Source: JAENVT01 sp043758005
GTDB taxonomy: Bacteria > Actinomycetota > Acidimicrobiia > Acidimicrobiales > Ilumatobacteraceae
Assembly (NCBI GenBank): GCA_043758005.1
Contig: JAYVOI010000188.1
Span: forward strand, 1-10,367
DNA length: 10,367 bases
Reading direction: 5' to 3'
A model generated the notes under the pieces. That model had not been told where the DNA came from. It made no database searches and worked only from the letters and a program-made list of their open reading frames with translations. The stretch's first letter is position 1. Every line of letters begins with the position of its first letter. Both the position numbers and the translations under genes were made by a program. This document shows, in pieces, positions 1 to 7,702 of this stretch.

Positions 1-152
1 CCGGTGTCAACCTCGATCGGGATCCCCTGCTGGGTGACGACCGCCGCCCGCTTCGCGGTCGATGGCAACAACCCCGCCAGCTCACTGCGCGCGCCGTGCC
101 CGACCAGCACGTCGTAACTGCGCTCCCCGAGCGGCACACGAACGGTGATCAC
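1..152 (-). CDS. aroB: 3-dehydroquinate synthase, N-terminal fragment (cut by window edge)
   Basis: Reading the minus strand from a GTG at 152-150 gives 50 codons of an open frame that begins MITVRVPLGERSYDVLVGHG and continues through a segment containing AKRAAVVTQ. This is the usual start of actinobacterial 3-dehydroquinate synthase, which converts DAHP to 3-dehydroquinate with NAD and a divalent metal, the second step of the shikimate pathway. The catalytic and metal-binding parts lie outside the window. The GTG start overlaps the aroK stop (GTGA, 4 bases), so translation is probably coupled. Position next to aroK supports the call. A weak GAGG stretch lies about 13 bases upstream of the start. 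The identification rests on a short N-terminus plus gene order. Confidence 0.85.
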   Translation of the reverse strand, partial: MITVRVPLGERSYDVLVGHGARSELAGLLPSTAKRAAVVTQQGIPIEVDT

Positions 153-661
153 CGCAGGACCGCCTCGGCGACGTCGGCCGGCGTGCGATTGTCCACGAGC
201 ACGATGGCATCGGCGACTTCCCGGTACAGAGACTCGCGGGCGGCGTGCATCCTCTGCAACGTACCTGCCGGATCGTCATCGAGCAGCGGACGGTGGCCGC
301 CCGAGGTCACCCGCTCGACGAGCAGCGCCGGCGATGCACACAGCCACACGACCTTGGCGTTGGACTGCTTCAATGCGGCGCGATTCTCGGCGCGAAGCAC
401 GACACCGCCTGCGGCAGCGATCACCGCTGGTTCAGGCGTTGCCAGCGCGTCGAGCAACGCAGCCGATTCGAACTCGCGGAACGCATCCTCGCCATCGCTT
501 GCGAAGATCTCGCGTACGGTCCTGCCGGTTGCCGCTTCGATCACGGCGTCACTGTCGATCACTCGCCGCCCCAGGCGCTCGGCGGCGATGCGCGCGACGG
601 TGGTCTTGCCGGAACCCATCAACCCGACCAGGACCAGATGCTGATCCGCCTCGATTCCCAC
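149..661 (-). CDS. aroK: Shikimate kinase
   Basis: A 170-residue protein, the usual length for shikimate kinase, which phosphorylates shikimate at the 3-hydroxyl using ATP in the cytoplasm. The Walker A loop GLMGSGKTT is at residues 13-21 (K19). The shikimate-binding Asp region DSD is at 36-38, Arg62 lies in FREFE, the Gly-Gly of the AAAGG turn is at 85-86, and the lid arginine R124 lies in GGHRPLL. All expected elements are present and nothing is missing. The start is a GTG at 661-659, five bases after the aroC stop. I see no clear Shine-Dalgarno sequence, so re-initiation after aroC is likely. The stop overlaps the start of aroB by 4 bases. Confidence 0.97.
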   Translation of the reverse strand: MGIEADQHLVLVGLMGSGKTTVARIAAERLGRRVIDSDAVIEAATGRTVREIFASDGEDAFREFESAALLDALATPEPAVIAAAGGVVLRAENRAALKQSNAKVVWLCASPALLVERVTSGGHRPLLDDDPAGTLQRMHAARESLYREVADAIVLVDNRTPADVAEAVLR

Positions 662-666
662 AACGA

Positions 667-1830
667 CTATCCGAGCGAGCTGCGGAAGGAGTCGGCGTTC
701 CGCACGAACTCGGCCAACGAGTCGCCACCGAACTTGCGCTGCGCCTCGGCGGCGACGACGAGTGCGACCATCGTCTCGGCAACGACCCCCATCGCCGGAA
801 CCGCAGTCACATCGGTTCGCTCCTTGAAGCTGACCGTTGCTTCCTTGGTGACGACGTCGACCGTCTTGAGCGTCGGTTGGTTGAGAGTGGCCAGCGGCTT
901 CATAGCAGCACGGACGACGAGGAGTTCGCCGGTGGTCATTCCGCCTTCGGTACCACCCGCCAGGGTGGTCTCTCGCCGGTACTCGCCCGTGGCGTCGTCC
1001 CAGACGATGGCGTCGTGTGCGGCACTGCCACGGCGCCCCGCGCCCTCGAAGCCGTCACCGATCTCGACCCCCTTCACCGCCTGGATGCTCATCACCGCTT
1101 GGGCCAGCGCGGCATCGATCTTGCGGTCCCAGTGCACGTGGCTGCCGAGCCCGATCGGGATGCCGTATCCCAACACCTCGACGACGCCGCCCAGCGAGTC
1201 GCCATCCTTGGCCGCTGCCTTGACCTCGTCGATCATGGCGGCCTCGGCCGCAGTGTCGAAGCAGCGCACCGGAGACTCGTCGACCCGGGCGAGATCGGCG
1301 ATCGTCGGCCGTTCGACTGCTTTCGAGCGCACCGAGCCCATCTGAATCACGTGCGACAGGATCGAGACGCCCAGTTCGGAGAGCAGCTTCTTCACCACGG
1401 CGCCGGCCGCGACCCGCGCTGCTGTCTCGCGGGCGCTGGCCCGCTCGAGCACGTCGCGCGCGTCGGTGAATCCGTACTTCTGCATGCCGACCAGATCCGC
1501 ATGGCCTGGCCGCACCTGGGTGAGAGGGTTCTTCGTCGCGCCTGGCGCCGGCGACATCTCCTCGTGCCACTTGTCGCTGCGGAACCACTCACTGTTCTTG
1601 ATCTCGATCGCGACGGGAGAACCGAGGGTGCGTCCGTGACGTACACCACCCAGCAACGTCAACTCATCCTGCTCGAACTTCTGGCGCGGTCCGCGGCCGT
1701 AGCCGAGCCGGCGCCGGGCCATCTCCTCCTGGATCTCCTCGACCGTGATCGACAGCCCCGCGGGCAGGCCCTCGACGATCACGACCAGGGCCTGACCATG
1801 CGATTCGCCGGCGGTGAGGTATCGAAGCAT
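667..1830 (-). CDS. aroC: Chorismate synthase
   Basis: Chorismate synthase converts 5-enolpyruvylshikimate-3-phosphate to chorismate with reduced FMN, the last shared step of aromatic biosynthesis. The 387-residue protein starts MLRYLTAGESHGQ, the family's first signature, with the catalytic His at 11. It also carries GYGRGPRQKFE (44-54), the second signature in ERASARETAARVAAG (129-143), AGGTEGGMTTGE (291-302) and the third signature ERTDVTAVPA (337-346), where Thr replaces the commoner Ser. Start choice: minus-strand bases 1835-1828 read ATGTGATG and contain an out-of-frame ATG-TGA start-stop pair, an in-frame GTG (1833-1831) and an in-frame ATG (1830-1828). I take the ATG because homologues begin MLR. 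The gap from the aroE stop is 10 bases. Confidence 0.97.
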   Translation of the reverse strand: MLRYLTAGESHGQALVVIVEGLPAGLSITVEEIQEEMARRRLGYGRGPRQKFEQDELTLLGGVRHGRTLGSPVAIEIKNSEWFRSDKWHEEMSPAPGATKNPLTQVRPGHADLVGMQKYGFTDARDVLERASARETAARVAAGAVVKKLLSELGVSILSHVIQMGSVRSKAVERPTIADLARVDESPVRCFDTAAEAAMIDEVKAAAKDGDSLGGVVEVLGYGIPIGLGSHVHWDRKIDAALAQAVMSIQAVKGVEIGDGFEGAGRRGSAAHDAIVWDDATGEYRRETTLAGGTEGGMTTGELLVVRAAMKPLATLNQPTLKTVDVVTKEATVSFKERTDVTAVPAMGVVAETMVALVVAAEAQRKFGGDSLAEFVRNADSFRSSLG

Positions 1831-1840
1831 CACATCAAGA

Positions 1841-2671
1841 CTACTGGCCCCGCGATGCCAACTCCCGCTCTGCCGCGGCCCACATCACGGCTGCATCGAC
1901 GGGTGCGCCCGTCCACAATCGCTGCTGAACGACTGCTTGATGAACCAGCATTCCGAGGCCTTCGACCGTGCGCGCGCCAGCCTGTTCGGCGGCGACCAGG
2001 AACGCCGTGCAACGTGGGTGATAGACGATGTCGGCGACGACCTGACCGGCGTGGATCAGGCCGGCATCGCACGGAAGCTCGGTCGAACCCATGCCGACCG
2101 ACGTCGCGTTGACCACGATGTCGCACTCCCGAAGCCGGCTCTCGACGCCCACCGATGCGATCGAACCTGCGAGCGCGGCCGCAGCGCTCGCACGATCGGC
2201 CGACCGGTTGACGACGGTGATGCGCGCTGCTCCGGCGCGCGCAACGGCGTCGATGATCGCCCGAGCTGCGCCACCGCCGCCGATCACTCCGACGTGGCTT
2301 CCACTGATCTCGACTCCCTGCGCCTCCAACGAAGCCACGAAGCCGGCCCCGTCGGTGCTGTGGCCCTTGAGGCGTCCGTCATCGAGCACCACGACCGTGT
2401 TGACGCTGCGCAGCGCAGCAGCGGCCGGGTCGAGCTCGTCGACGAGCTCGGCAACCGCCTCCTTGTGCGGCATGGTGACCGAGAGTCCACCCAAGCCCAG
2501 CACCCGCATCGCGTCGAGCGCCGCACCGGCACCTCCTGGCGCGACCTCGAACGCGGTGTAGACCCAGTCGACCCCGGTCGCAGCGAAGCCGGCATTGTGC
2601 AGTGCCGGCGACAGGCTGTGACGCACCGGGCTGCCGATCACTGCAGCGACTCGTGTTGTTGCCGAGATCAC
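1841..2671 (-). CDS. aroE: Shikimate dehydrogenase (NADP+)
   Basis: A 276-residue enzyme reducing 3-dehydroshikimate to shikimate with NADPH. The shikimate-binding Ser pair is in SLS (19-21). The catalytic Lys70 lies in TMPHK, Asn91 in RSVNT and the catalytic Asp107 in STDGAGF. The nucleotide-binding loop IGGGGAAR is at 130-137, followed by NRS at the end of the next strand, where NADP-specific enzymes recognise the ribose phosphate. The open frame extends further upstream, but the GTG at 2671-2669 is chosen because it overlaps the mltG stop as GTGA and puts the conserved GSP-x-x-HSLSP segment at the normal distance from the N-terminus. The protein has the normal family length. It is the third of the four aro enzymes to be transcribed last to first relative to the pathway order. 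Confidence 0.95.
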   Translation of the reverse strand: MISATTRVAAVIGSPVRHSLSPALHNAGFAATGVDWVYTAFEVAPGGAGAALDAMRVLGLGGLSVTMPHKEAVAELVDELDPAAAALRSVNTVVVLDDGRLKGHSTDGAGFVASLEAQGVEISGSHVGVIGGGGAARAIIDAVARAGAARITVVNRSADRASAAAALAGSIASVGVESRLRECDIVVNATSVGMGSTELPCDAGLIHAGQVVADIVYHPRCTAFLVAAEQAGARTVEGLGMLVHQAVVQQRLWTGAPVDAAVMWAAAERELASRGQ

Positions 2672-3858
2672 CCCAACAACCCGAGATCGCGGGCGTGCTG
2701 CACGTTGACGTTGTGCTGATCGAGCGTTGCTGCGAATGCGTGTCGACCATCTTCGTCTGCGACCACGTAGTACAGGTAGTGGCAATCGGTCGGCACAGGG
2801 AGGTCTTTGCAGATCGGGTCGCCTTGCGACGGGTCCGGTGCGGGATTGACGACCGCTTGGATCGAGGCACGGCCAGGGTTGGCGATGGGGGTCGGCGGCA
2901 GACCGGTGTGCATGTACGTGTTGAACGGCGTGTCGACCTGGCTCAGTGCAGTGGGCGAGGCGTCGGCGGGTTGTCCGTACAACAACGTTGCGTCGATCTG
3001 CAGTGGCATGCCGAGCGCCAGGCGATTGAGGATGACGCGGGCGATCTTCGGGCGATCTTCGTCGACCTTGGCTTCCTTCTCGATCATCGAGGCGATGATC
3101 AGGACCTGGTACGCCGACAGCTGCTCGGGATAGGCCTTGGCGACCACGTCTTCCTGACGGAGAACGAGGTCCATCAGGTCGGCCATGCGTTGGGCGACGT
3201 GGGCCGGTGTCTCATCGGCGGAGATCTGGTAGGTGTCGGGGAACAGCAGACCCTCCATCGATGTCAGACCCTCGGGCTGCCCGGGAACGGGCGAGCGAAC
3301 CGAGCCGTCGGTGACGGCCGTGATGAACGCCAAGGGATCAGTTCGTGGCAGTTTGGCCGAGAGCCGCTCGCTCATCTTCTGCAGCGTGAAACCCTCAGGG
3401 AACGTGACCTTCGTGTACGTCAGCGAAGGCGGGGTGCGGAGCACGCGCATCACGTTGCCGAGGTGGTCTCGTGGACGGAGCTCGTAGTCGCCGGGCGTCA
3501 ACGTCAGCCCGCCGTTGTGGTCGACGTAATAGCGGAAGACCCTCGCGTTGGTGATGAGCCCGCGGTCCTGCAAGCGGTCCGAGATCGTCTCGACCGTGTC
3601 GGTCGGCAGCACTTTGAACACTTCGACGGTGCCAGGATCACCCGACGGATTGACCTGGCGGAGGTACCACAGCCCGACGCAACCGGCAACGATCAGACCC
3701 ACGACGGCCACCATCCCGGCGAGGTACACGAGGTACTTGACCGTCCGATGCGAGCGCCTGGGGCGCTCGATGACCAACGCGTCGGTCAGGTCGGGGTCGT
3801 CCCACGGATCCTGCTTCCATTCGCGCTCGTCGAGCGTCGGCACCCGACGGCCGATCAT
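2668..3858 (-). CDS. mltG: Endolytic murein transglycosylase MltG (YceG-like)
   Basis: MltG cleaves nascent glycan strands in the inner wall layer and is thought to set their length. This 396-residue copy has an acidic, tryptophan-containing cytoplasmic N-terminus (1-40), one membrane helix (about 42-66), a LysM-like region (about 78-150) and a C-terminal catalytic domain. The motif ASMIEKEA puts the catalytic Glu at 260, equivalent by alignment from memory to Glu218 of E. coli. DATLLYG (289-295), FNTYMHTGLPPTPIANPG (312-329) and YLYYV (361-365) are also typical. The segment 341-360, containing Cys350 and Cys359, looks like an insertion before YLYYV; these cysteines would be outside the membrane. 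The ATG at 3858-3856 overlaps the ruvX stop (ATGA), which fixes the start although the frame stays open upstream. Confidence 0.95.
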   Translation of the reverse strand: MIGRRVPTLDEREWKQDPWDDPDLTDALVIERPRRSHRTVKYLVYLAGMVAVVGLIVAGCVGLWYLRQVNPSGDPGTVEVFKVLPTDTVETISDRLQDRGLITNARVFRYYVDHNGGLTLTPGDYELRPRDHLGNVMRVLRTPPSLTYTKVTFPEGFTLQKMSERLSAKLPRTDPLAFITAVTDGSVRSPVPGQPEGLTSMEGLLFPDTYQISADETPAHVAQRMADLMDLVLRQEDVVAKAYPEQLSAYQVLIIASMIEKEAKVDEDRPKIARVILNRLALGMPLQIDATLLYGQPADASPTALSQVDTPFNTYMHTGLPPTPIANPGRASIQAVVNPAPDPSQGDPICKDLPVPTDCHYLYYVVADEDGRHAFAATLDQHNVNVQHARDLGLLG

Positions 3859-4289
3859 TGCGGCCTGCCGGCGTCGAGCCAGTTCTGCAGCATGACTGCT
3901 GCGGCGATCTTGTCGACGATGCGCCGTCGCGCCTGGGCGCGCATGTTGGCCTCGATCATCGCCTGATCGGCGGTCACCGTGGTGCGTCGCTCGTCGAAGG
4001 TCACAACCGGCACATGCACCACGGTAGCCAGCGTCGCCGCCTCGTCGATGGCAGCCTTCGCGGCAGGCCCTTCCGAGCCGTTCATGTTCAGGGGCAGCCC
4101 GACCACGACGACATCGGCTTCTTCCTCCAGCACGAGCTTGGCGATCGCCTCGTGATCGCGGCGCGTGCTGCCACTTCGGTGCAGCACCTGCAGCGGAGTG
4201 GCGATGGTGCCCGTGCGATCCCCGATGGCGATCCCGATGCGCTTCGAGCCCAGGTCGAGCCCGAGAGCACGGATGGCCGGACGGATCAC
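3855..4289 (-). CDS. ruvX: RuvX/YqgF family RNase H-fold protein
   Basis: A 144-residue protein of the usual family length. YqgF/RuvX proteins have an RNase H-like fold and are linked to maturation of the 16S rRNA 5' end; a Holliday junction resolvase role was proposed earlier by similarity to RuvC. The first acidic residue is Asp12 in GLDLGSKRIG, Glu100 lies in FDERRTT and Asp126 in VDKIAAAVMLQ, so the acidic catalytic set is present. The GLPLNMNGSEG segment lies in the middle, as in homologues. The start is a GTG that overlaps the alaS stop (GTGA). Unlike most starts in this operon it has a recognisable Shine-Dalgarno sequence, GGAGG, ten bases upstream inside alaS. The neighbours alaS and mltG are the usual actinobacterial ones. 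Confidence 0.95.
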   Translation of the reverse strand: MIRPAIRALGLDLGSKRIGIAIGDRTGTIATPLQVLHRSGSTRRDHEAIAKLVLEEEADVVVVGLPLNMNGSEGPAAKAAIDEAATLATVVHVPVVTFDERRTTVTADQAMIEANMRAQARRRIVDKIAAAVMLQNWLDAGRPQ

Positions 4290-6889
4290 TGAGCGATCGC
4301 CTCCGCAGCGATCCGCAATGCCTCGTCGAGACCCTCGGGGTTCTTTCCACCCGCGGTGGCGATGTCGCCCTTGCCGCCACCGCCGCCGCCGACCGCTCTG
4401 GCGGCGTCCTTGATGAGGTCCCCGGCAATCTTCCCGGATTCGGGCGTCACGGCTGCGACCAGTGAGACTCCACCGGTGTCGGTCACGCCACCGAGCACAA
4501 CGGTGTGCACCCCGGGCTGTTGGCGCACCGCCACGGCCAGGTCGCGCAGGTCGCCGGGGCTGATGCCATCGACTCGCGTCACCACGACACCGCCTGATCC
4601 TGTGGCCGCCAGCTCTGCGGCCCGGCCGCTTGCCAGCTGACCGCGCAACGCCTTGATCTCGTCGTGCAGCGACTTGATCTCGTCGAGCCGACGCTGCACC
4701 CCAGTGACCAGTTCTTCTGCGTTGGAGCCGACCAGACGAGCCGCCTCACCCAGCAACTTCTCGTCTCGTTGCAACAGACGTACCGAGTTCTCCCCGGTGA
4801 CCGCCTCGATGCGCCGCAGGTTGGAGCCGATCGACGACTCGCTGACGATCTTGATGAGCCCAATGTCGCCGGCAGCGCGAACGTGCGTGCCGCCACACAG
4901 TTCGATCGAATTGCCGACCTCGAGCACCCTGACGATCTCGCCGTACTTGTCACCGAAGAAGGCGATGGCTCCGAGCGCAGTGGCTTCGTCCTTCGTGGTC
5001 TCGAACGCACGCGCCGGGGCGTTGGCGAGGGTCTCGGCGTTGGCGATCCGCTCGATCTCGGCGATCTCGGCATCGGTGACCGCGTCGTAGTGACTGAAGT
5101 CGAAGCGCAGTCGTTCGGGAGCCACCAGCGAGCCGGCCTGCTTCACGTGCTCGCCCAACACCTTGCGCAGTGCGTAGTGCAGCACGTGGGTACCCGTGTG
5201 GTTCCGGCGGATCGCGGCTCGGCGACCCACATCGATCGCCGCGTTCACGGTCGAGCCCGCCTGCAGCGTCCCGGCGACGATCCGCGCAGTGTGCCTGCGC
5301 AGGCCCGGCAAGGCGAACGTCGTGTCGATCACCTCCGCCCGAACACCGTCACTCGACGTGATGGAGCCGGTGTCGCCGACCTGGCCGCCACTCTCGGCAT
5401 AGAAGGGTGTGCGATCGAGGAAGAGCTCGACCGTGCCATCGACATTCGGCACGACAGCAAGCAGGCGGGACTCGGTGGTGTCGTCGGTGTAGCCGAGGAA
5501 CTCGGTGATCCCGAACTGCTCGACAATCTCTCGATACACGTCGAGGCGATCGTCGTCGGTCGCGGTGCCTTTGCGGCCCGCCTTCGCGCGCTGGCGCTGA
5601 GCTTTCATCTCGACGTCGAAACCGGCGGTGTCGACGGCGATGTTGCGCTCGCCGGCGATCTCCTCGGTGAGCTCGAGCGGGAAGCCGTAGGTGTCGTGCA
5701 GCAAGAAGGCGGTCGACCCGGGCAGCTCGCTGCGATCGCCGCGCAACTCGTCTTCGAGGATCGACAATCCGTTCTTCAACGTCTGGCGGAAGCGCTCCTC
5801 CTCACGAGTCAGCACGCCGACGATGAAGTCGCGGTTCTTGGAGACATCGGGATAGGCGTTGCCCATGATGTCGACGGCAGTCTCGACCAGCGACGGCATG
5901 ACGAGCTTCTCGGTGCCCAGGAGGTATGCGTAGCGGACGGCACGGCGGATGATCCGGCGCAGCACGTAGCCACGACCCTCGTTCGACGGGAAGACCCCAT
6001 CGCTGACCAACATCGTGCTGCTACGTGCGTGCTCGGCCAGGACCCGCATTGCGAACGTGTCGCGATCGACGTAGTCGCCGGCCGAATAGGTCTTGCCGGT
6101 GAGGCTGCACGCCTGATCGATCAGCGGCAGCATCAGGTCGGTCTCCCACACCGCATCGACGCCCTGCAAGAGGCACAACATCCGCTCCAACCCGAGACCG
6201 GTGTCGATCGACGGCTTCGGAAGCAACGTGCGACTGCCGTCGGGCGCCTGGTTGTACTGCATGAACACGAGGTTCCAGAACTCCATGAACCGGTCACCGT
6301 GCGGGTCGCCGAGCGGGCCACCCCCCGGACCGAATGCGGGTCCACGGTCGATGTGGATCTCGCTGCACGGCCCACACGGGCCGGTGTCGCCCATCTGCCA
6401 GAAGTTGTCCTTGTCACCGAGCCGCTGGATGCGGTCCATCGGCACGCCGACCTGCTCGTGCCAGATCGCTTCGGCCTCGTCGTCGCTGTCGTGCACGGTG
6501 ATCCACAGCCGGTCGCCGTCGATGCCGAAGGTCTCGGTGGTCAGCTCCCAGCTCCACGGGATGATCTCGCGCTTGAAGTAGTCGCCGAACCTGAAGTTGC
6601 CGAGCATCTCGAAGAACACGAGGTGACGCTTGGTGCGTCCGACATCGTCGAGGTCGTTGTGCTTCCCGCCGGCTCGGGCACATTTCTGGCTGCTGACCGC
6701 GCGCTTGTAGGCCGGCACCTCGTCGCCGACGAAGTACGGCTTGAACGGCACCATCCCGGCGACCGTGAACAGGACCGTCGGATCATGCGGGATCAAACTT
6801 GCCGACGGCACCACCGTGTGGGCGCGCGTCGCGAAGAAATCGATGAAGGCGTCGCGCAGCTGATCAGCGGTCTGTGGTGGTGTGGCCAT
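4286..6889 (-). CDS. alaS: Alanyl-tRNA synthetase
   Basis: An 867-residue class II synthetase that charges tRNA(Ala) in the cytoplasm and clears mischarged Ser/Gly with its editing domain. The N-terminal catalytic core shows SSQKCARAGGKHNDLDDVG, motif 2 around FFEMLGNFRFGDYFK and motif 3 GLGLERML. The editing-site metal ligands are intact: H564 and H568 in HTGTH, C665 and H669 in CGGTH, nearly the same positions as in E. coli. A heptad-like helical segment (about 705-765) precedes the C-Ala/DHHA1 domain with its glycine run (about 834-839) and GKGDIATAGG. The ATG at 6889-6887 is the natural start and gives full family length. It is the first gene of the minus-strand operon. The 33-base gap to the divergent neighbour leaves no room for a T-box or long leader. 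Confidence 0.99.
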   Translation of the reverse strand: MATPPQTADQLRDAFIDFFATRAHTVVPSASLIPHDPTVLFTVAGMVPFKPYFVGDEVPAYKRAVSSQKCARAGGKHNDLDDVGRTKRHLVFFEMLGNFRFGDYFKREIIPWSWELTTETFGIDGDRLWITVHDSDDEAEAIWHEQVGVPMDRIQRLGDKDNFWQMGDTGPCGPCSEIHIDRGPAFGPGGGPLGDPHGDRFMEFWNLVFMQYNQAPDGSRTLLPKPSIDTGLGLERMLCLLQGVDAVWETDLMLPLIDQACSLTGKTYSAGDYVDRDTFAMRVLAEHARSSTMLVSDGVFPSNEGRGYVLRRIIRRAVRYAYLLGTEKLVMPSLVETAVDIMGNAYPDVSKNRDFIVGVLTREEERFRQTLKNGLSILEDELRGDRSELPGSTAFLLHDTYGFPLELTEEIAGERNIAVDTAGFDVEMKAQRQRAKAGRKGTATDDDRLDVYREIVEQFGITEFLGYTDDTTESRLLAVVPNVDGTVELFLDRTPFYAESGGQVGDTGSITSSDGVRAEVIDTTFALPGLRRHTARIVAGTLQAGSTVNAAIDVGRRAAIRRNHTGTHVLHYALRKVLGEHVKQAGSLVAPERLRFDFSHYDAVTDAEIAEIERIANAETLANAPARAFETTKDEATALGAIAFFGDKYGEIVRVLEVGNSIELCGGTHVRAAGDIGLIKIVSESSIGSNLRRIEAVTGENSVRLLQRDEKLLGEAARLVGSNAEELVTGVQRRLDEIKSLHDEIKALRGQLASGRAAELAATGSGGVVVTRVDGISPGDLRDLAVAVRQQPGVHTVVLGGVTDTGGVSLVAAVTPESGKIAGDLIKDAARAVGGGGGGKGDIATAGGKNPEGLDEALRIAAEAIAQ
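4300..4304 (-). promoter_or_regulatory. Shine-Dalgarno sequence for ruvX
   Basis: On the minus strand this reads GGAGG and lies 10 bases before the ruvX GTG start, within the last codons of alaS. It supports the GTG at 4289 as the true start and independent ribosome entry in addition to coupling with alaS. Confidence 0.55.
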
Positions 6890-6898
6890 GGAGTCGCC

Positions 6899-6904
6899 AG
6901 CCTA
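6899..6904 (-). promoter_or_regulatory. Candidate -10 element for the alaS operon
   Basis: On the minus strand this reads TAGGCT, matching the TANNNT form of actinobacterial -10 boxes. Nine bases separate it from the alaS ATG, so transcription would start at or within two or three bases of the start codon. There is no Shine-Dalgarno sequence in the gap, which fits a leaderless or almost leaderless message. No convincing -35 box is visible. This is the only intergenic place for a promoter of the seven-gene run. Confidence 0.4.
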
Positions 6905-6910
6905 CCGAGG

Positions 6911-6916
6911 TAGTTT
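6911..6916 (+). promoter_or_regulatory. Candidate -10 element for the cysteine-rich gene
   Basis: The plus strand reads TAGTTT (TANNNT form) with six bases to the GTG start at 6923, the spacing expected if the start codon is itself the first transcribed base. There is no Shine-Dalgarno sequence. The box overlaps one arm of the inverted repeat CTACC-GA-GGTAG (6902-6913), whose other arm overlaps the opposing -10 box. A protein bound there could control both directions, but this is inference. Confidence 0.4.
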
Positions 6917-6922
6917 CGGCGC

Positions 6923-7675
6923 GTGCCCACGCATTCCGACGACCCTGCCGGCCCCCCACTCGACCGCCACGAATGGATCAGCTTCGAAGACGATCATGAT
7001 CGGCGGACCTGGGTGTTCGACGCGACGTTCCTGCGCTCGAACTGGAGTTGCATCTACGGCGCCGGTTGCAAGGGCGTGCTCGACGAGGACGCGACTGCAT
7101 TGGCGCAGGGATGCTGCAGCCACGGTGCGCACTTCATCGACGACGACGACGTGCAGACGGTGCTCAACGCGTTGACCAGACTCGAGCCGCGTCACTGGCA
7201 GAACTACAAGAAGGGCCACAACAAGGGCGTGCTCGAGACCGAGGATGGGGCGACCAAGACGCGTGTCGTCAAAGGTGCTTGCATCTTTCACAACGAGCCC
7301 GACTTCGCGGGTGGGGCAGGTTGTGCGCTGCACATCGCCGCGGTCGAGGCCGGCGAGCGCTACATCGACTGGAAGCCCGATGTGTGCTGGCAGCTGCCAC
7401 TGCGGCTCGAGCATCACACCGACGACAACGGCTACGTGACGTCAACCCTGCGTGAGTGGAAACGGCGTGATTGGGGCGATGGTGGCGCCGACTTCCACTG
7501 GTGGTGCACGGAGAGCTCCGATGCGTTCATCGGCCGCGTGCCCGCTTACCAGTACCTGCGAGACGAGATCATCGAGATGGTCGGCCAGGTTGCCTACGAC
7601 CAGATGGTGATCCAGTTGGAACGTCCGAAATGGACTCCCCTGCCGCACCCCGCCATCCGCCGCGGCCCCGGTTGA
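6923..7675 (+). CDS. Cysteine-rich protein, YkgJ/DUF3109-like metal-binding type
   Basis: A 250-residue soluble protein with no signal peptide or membrane segment. Its eight cysteines are at 43, 49, 64, 65, 120, 134, 155 and 195. The order WSCIYGAGCKG, GCCSHGAHF, GACIFHN, GAGCALH and KPDVCWQLPL resembles the widespread YkgJ/DUF3109-type arrangement, in which scattered Cys pairs and a final RP-x-x-C-R-x-FP-like motif are proposed to bind zinc or iron. Several His residues (67, 70, 123, 137) sit beside the cysteines and could also be ligands. The exact function is unknown. The start is the GTG at 6923, judged leaderless from the promoter spacing. The gene is divergent from alaS and a strong hairpin follows the stop after 27 bases. 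The family link is from pattern memory only, so moderately sure. Confidence 0.75.
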   Translation: MPTHSDDPAGPPLDRHEWISFEDDHDRRTWVFDATFLRSNWSCIYGAGCKGVLDEDATALAQGCCSHGAHFIDDDDVQTVLNALTRLEPRHWQNYKKGHNKGVLETEDGATKTRVVKGACIFHNEPDFAGGAGCALHIAAVEAGERYIDWKPDVCWQLPLRLEHHTDDNGYVTSTLREWKRRDWGDGGADFHWWCTESSDAFIGRVPAYQYLRDEIIEMVGQVAYDQMVIQLERPKWTPLPHPAIRRGPG

Positions 7676-7702
7676 TCTGACTCGCTGGCACGGTGGCTTT
7701 CT

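Noticed and set aside
145..2112. 655-codon open frame on the plus strand opposite aroK and aroC
   Set aside because: It is fully antisense to two recognised enzymes, its translation is Arg/His/Pro-rich without any motif, and long antisense frames are expected in high-GC DNA with strong codon bias.
3859..4428. Upstream extension of the mltG frame across ruvX
   Set aside because: The extension overlaps all of ruvX in another frame and is low-complexity Arg-rich; the ATGA overlap at 3858 and the MIGRRVPTL start fit homologues.
4664..6913. 749-codon open frame on the plus strand opposite alaS
   Set aside because: Fully antisense to a complete alanyl-tRNA synthetase, shows no domain, and mirrors the GC-rich codon positions of alaS.
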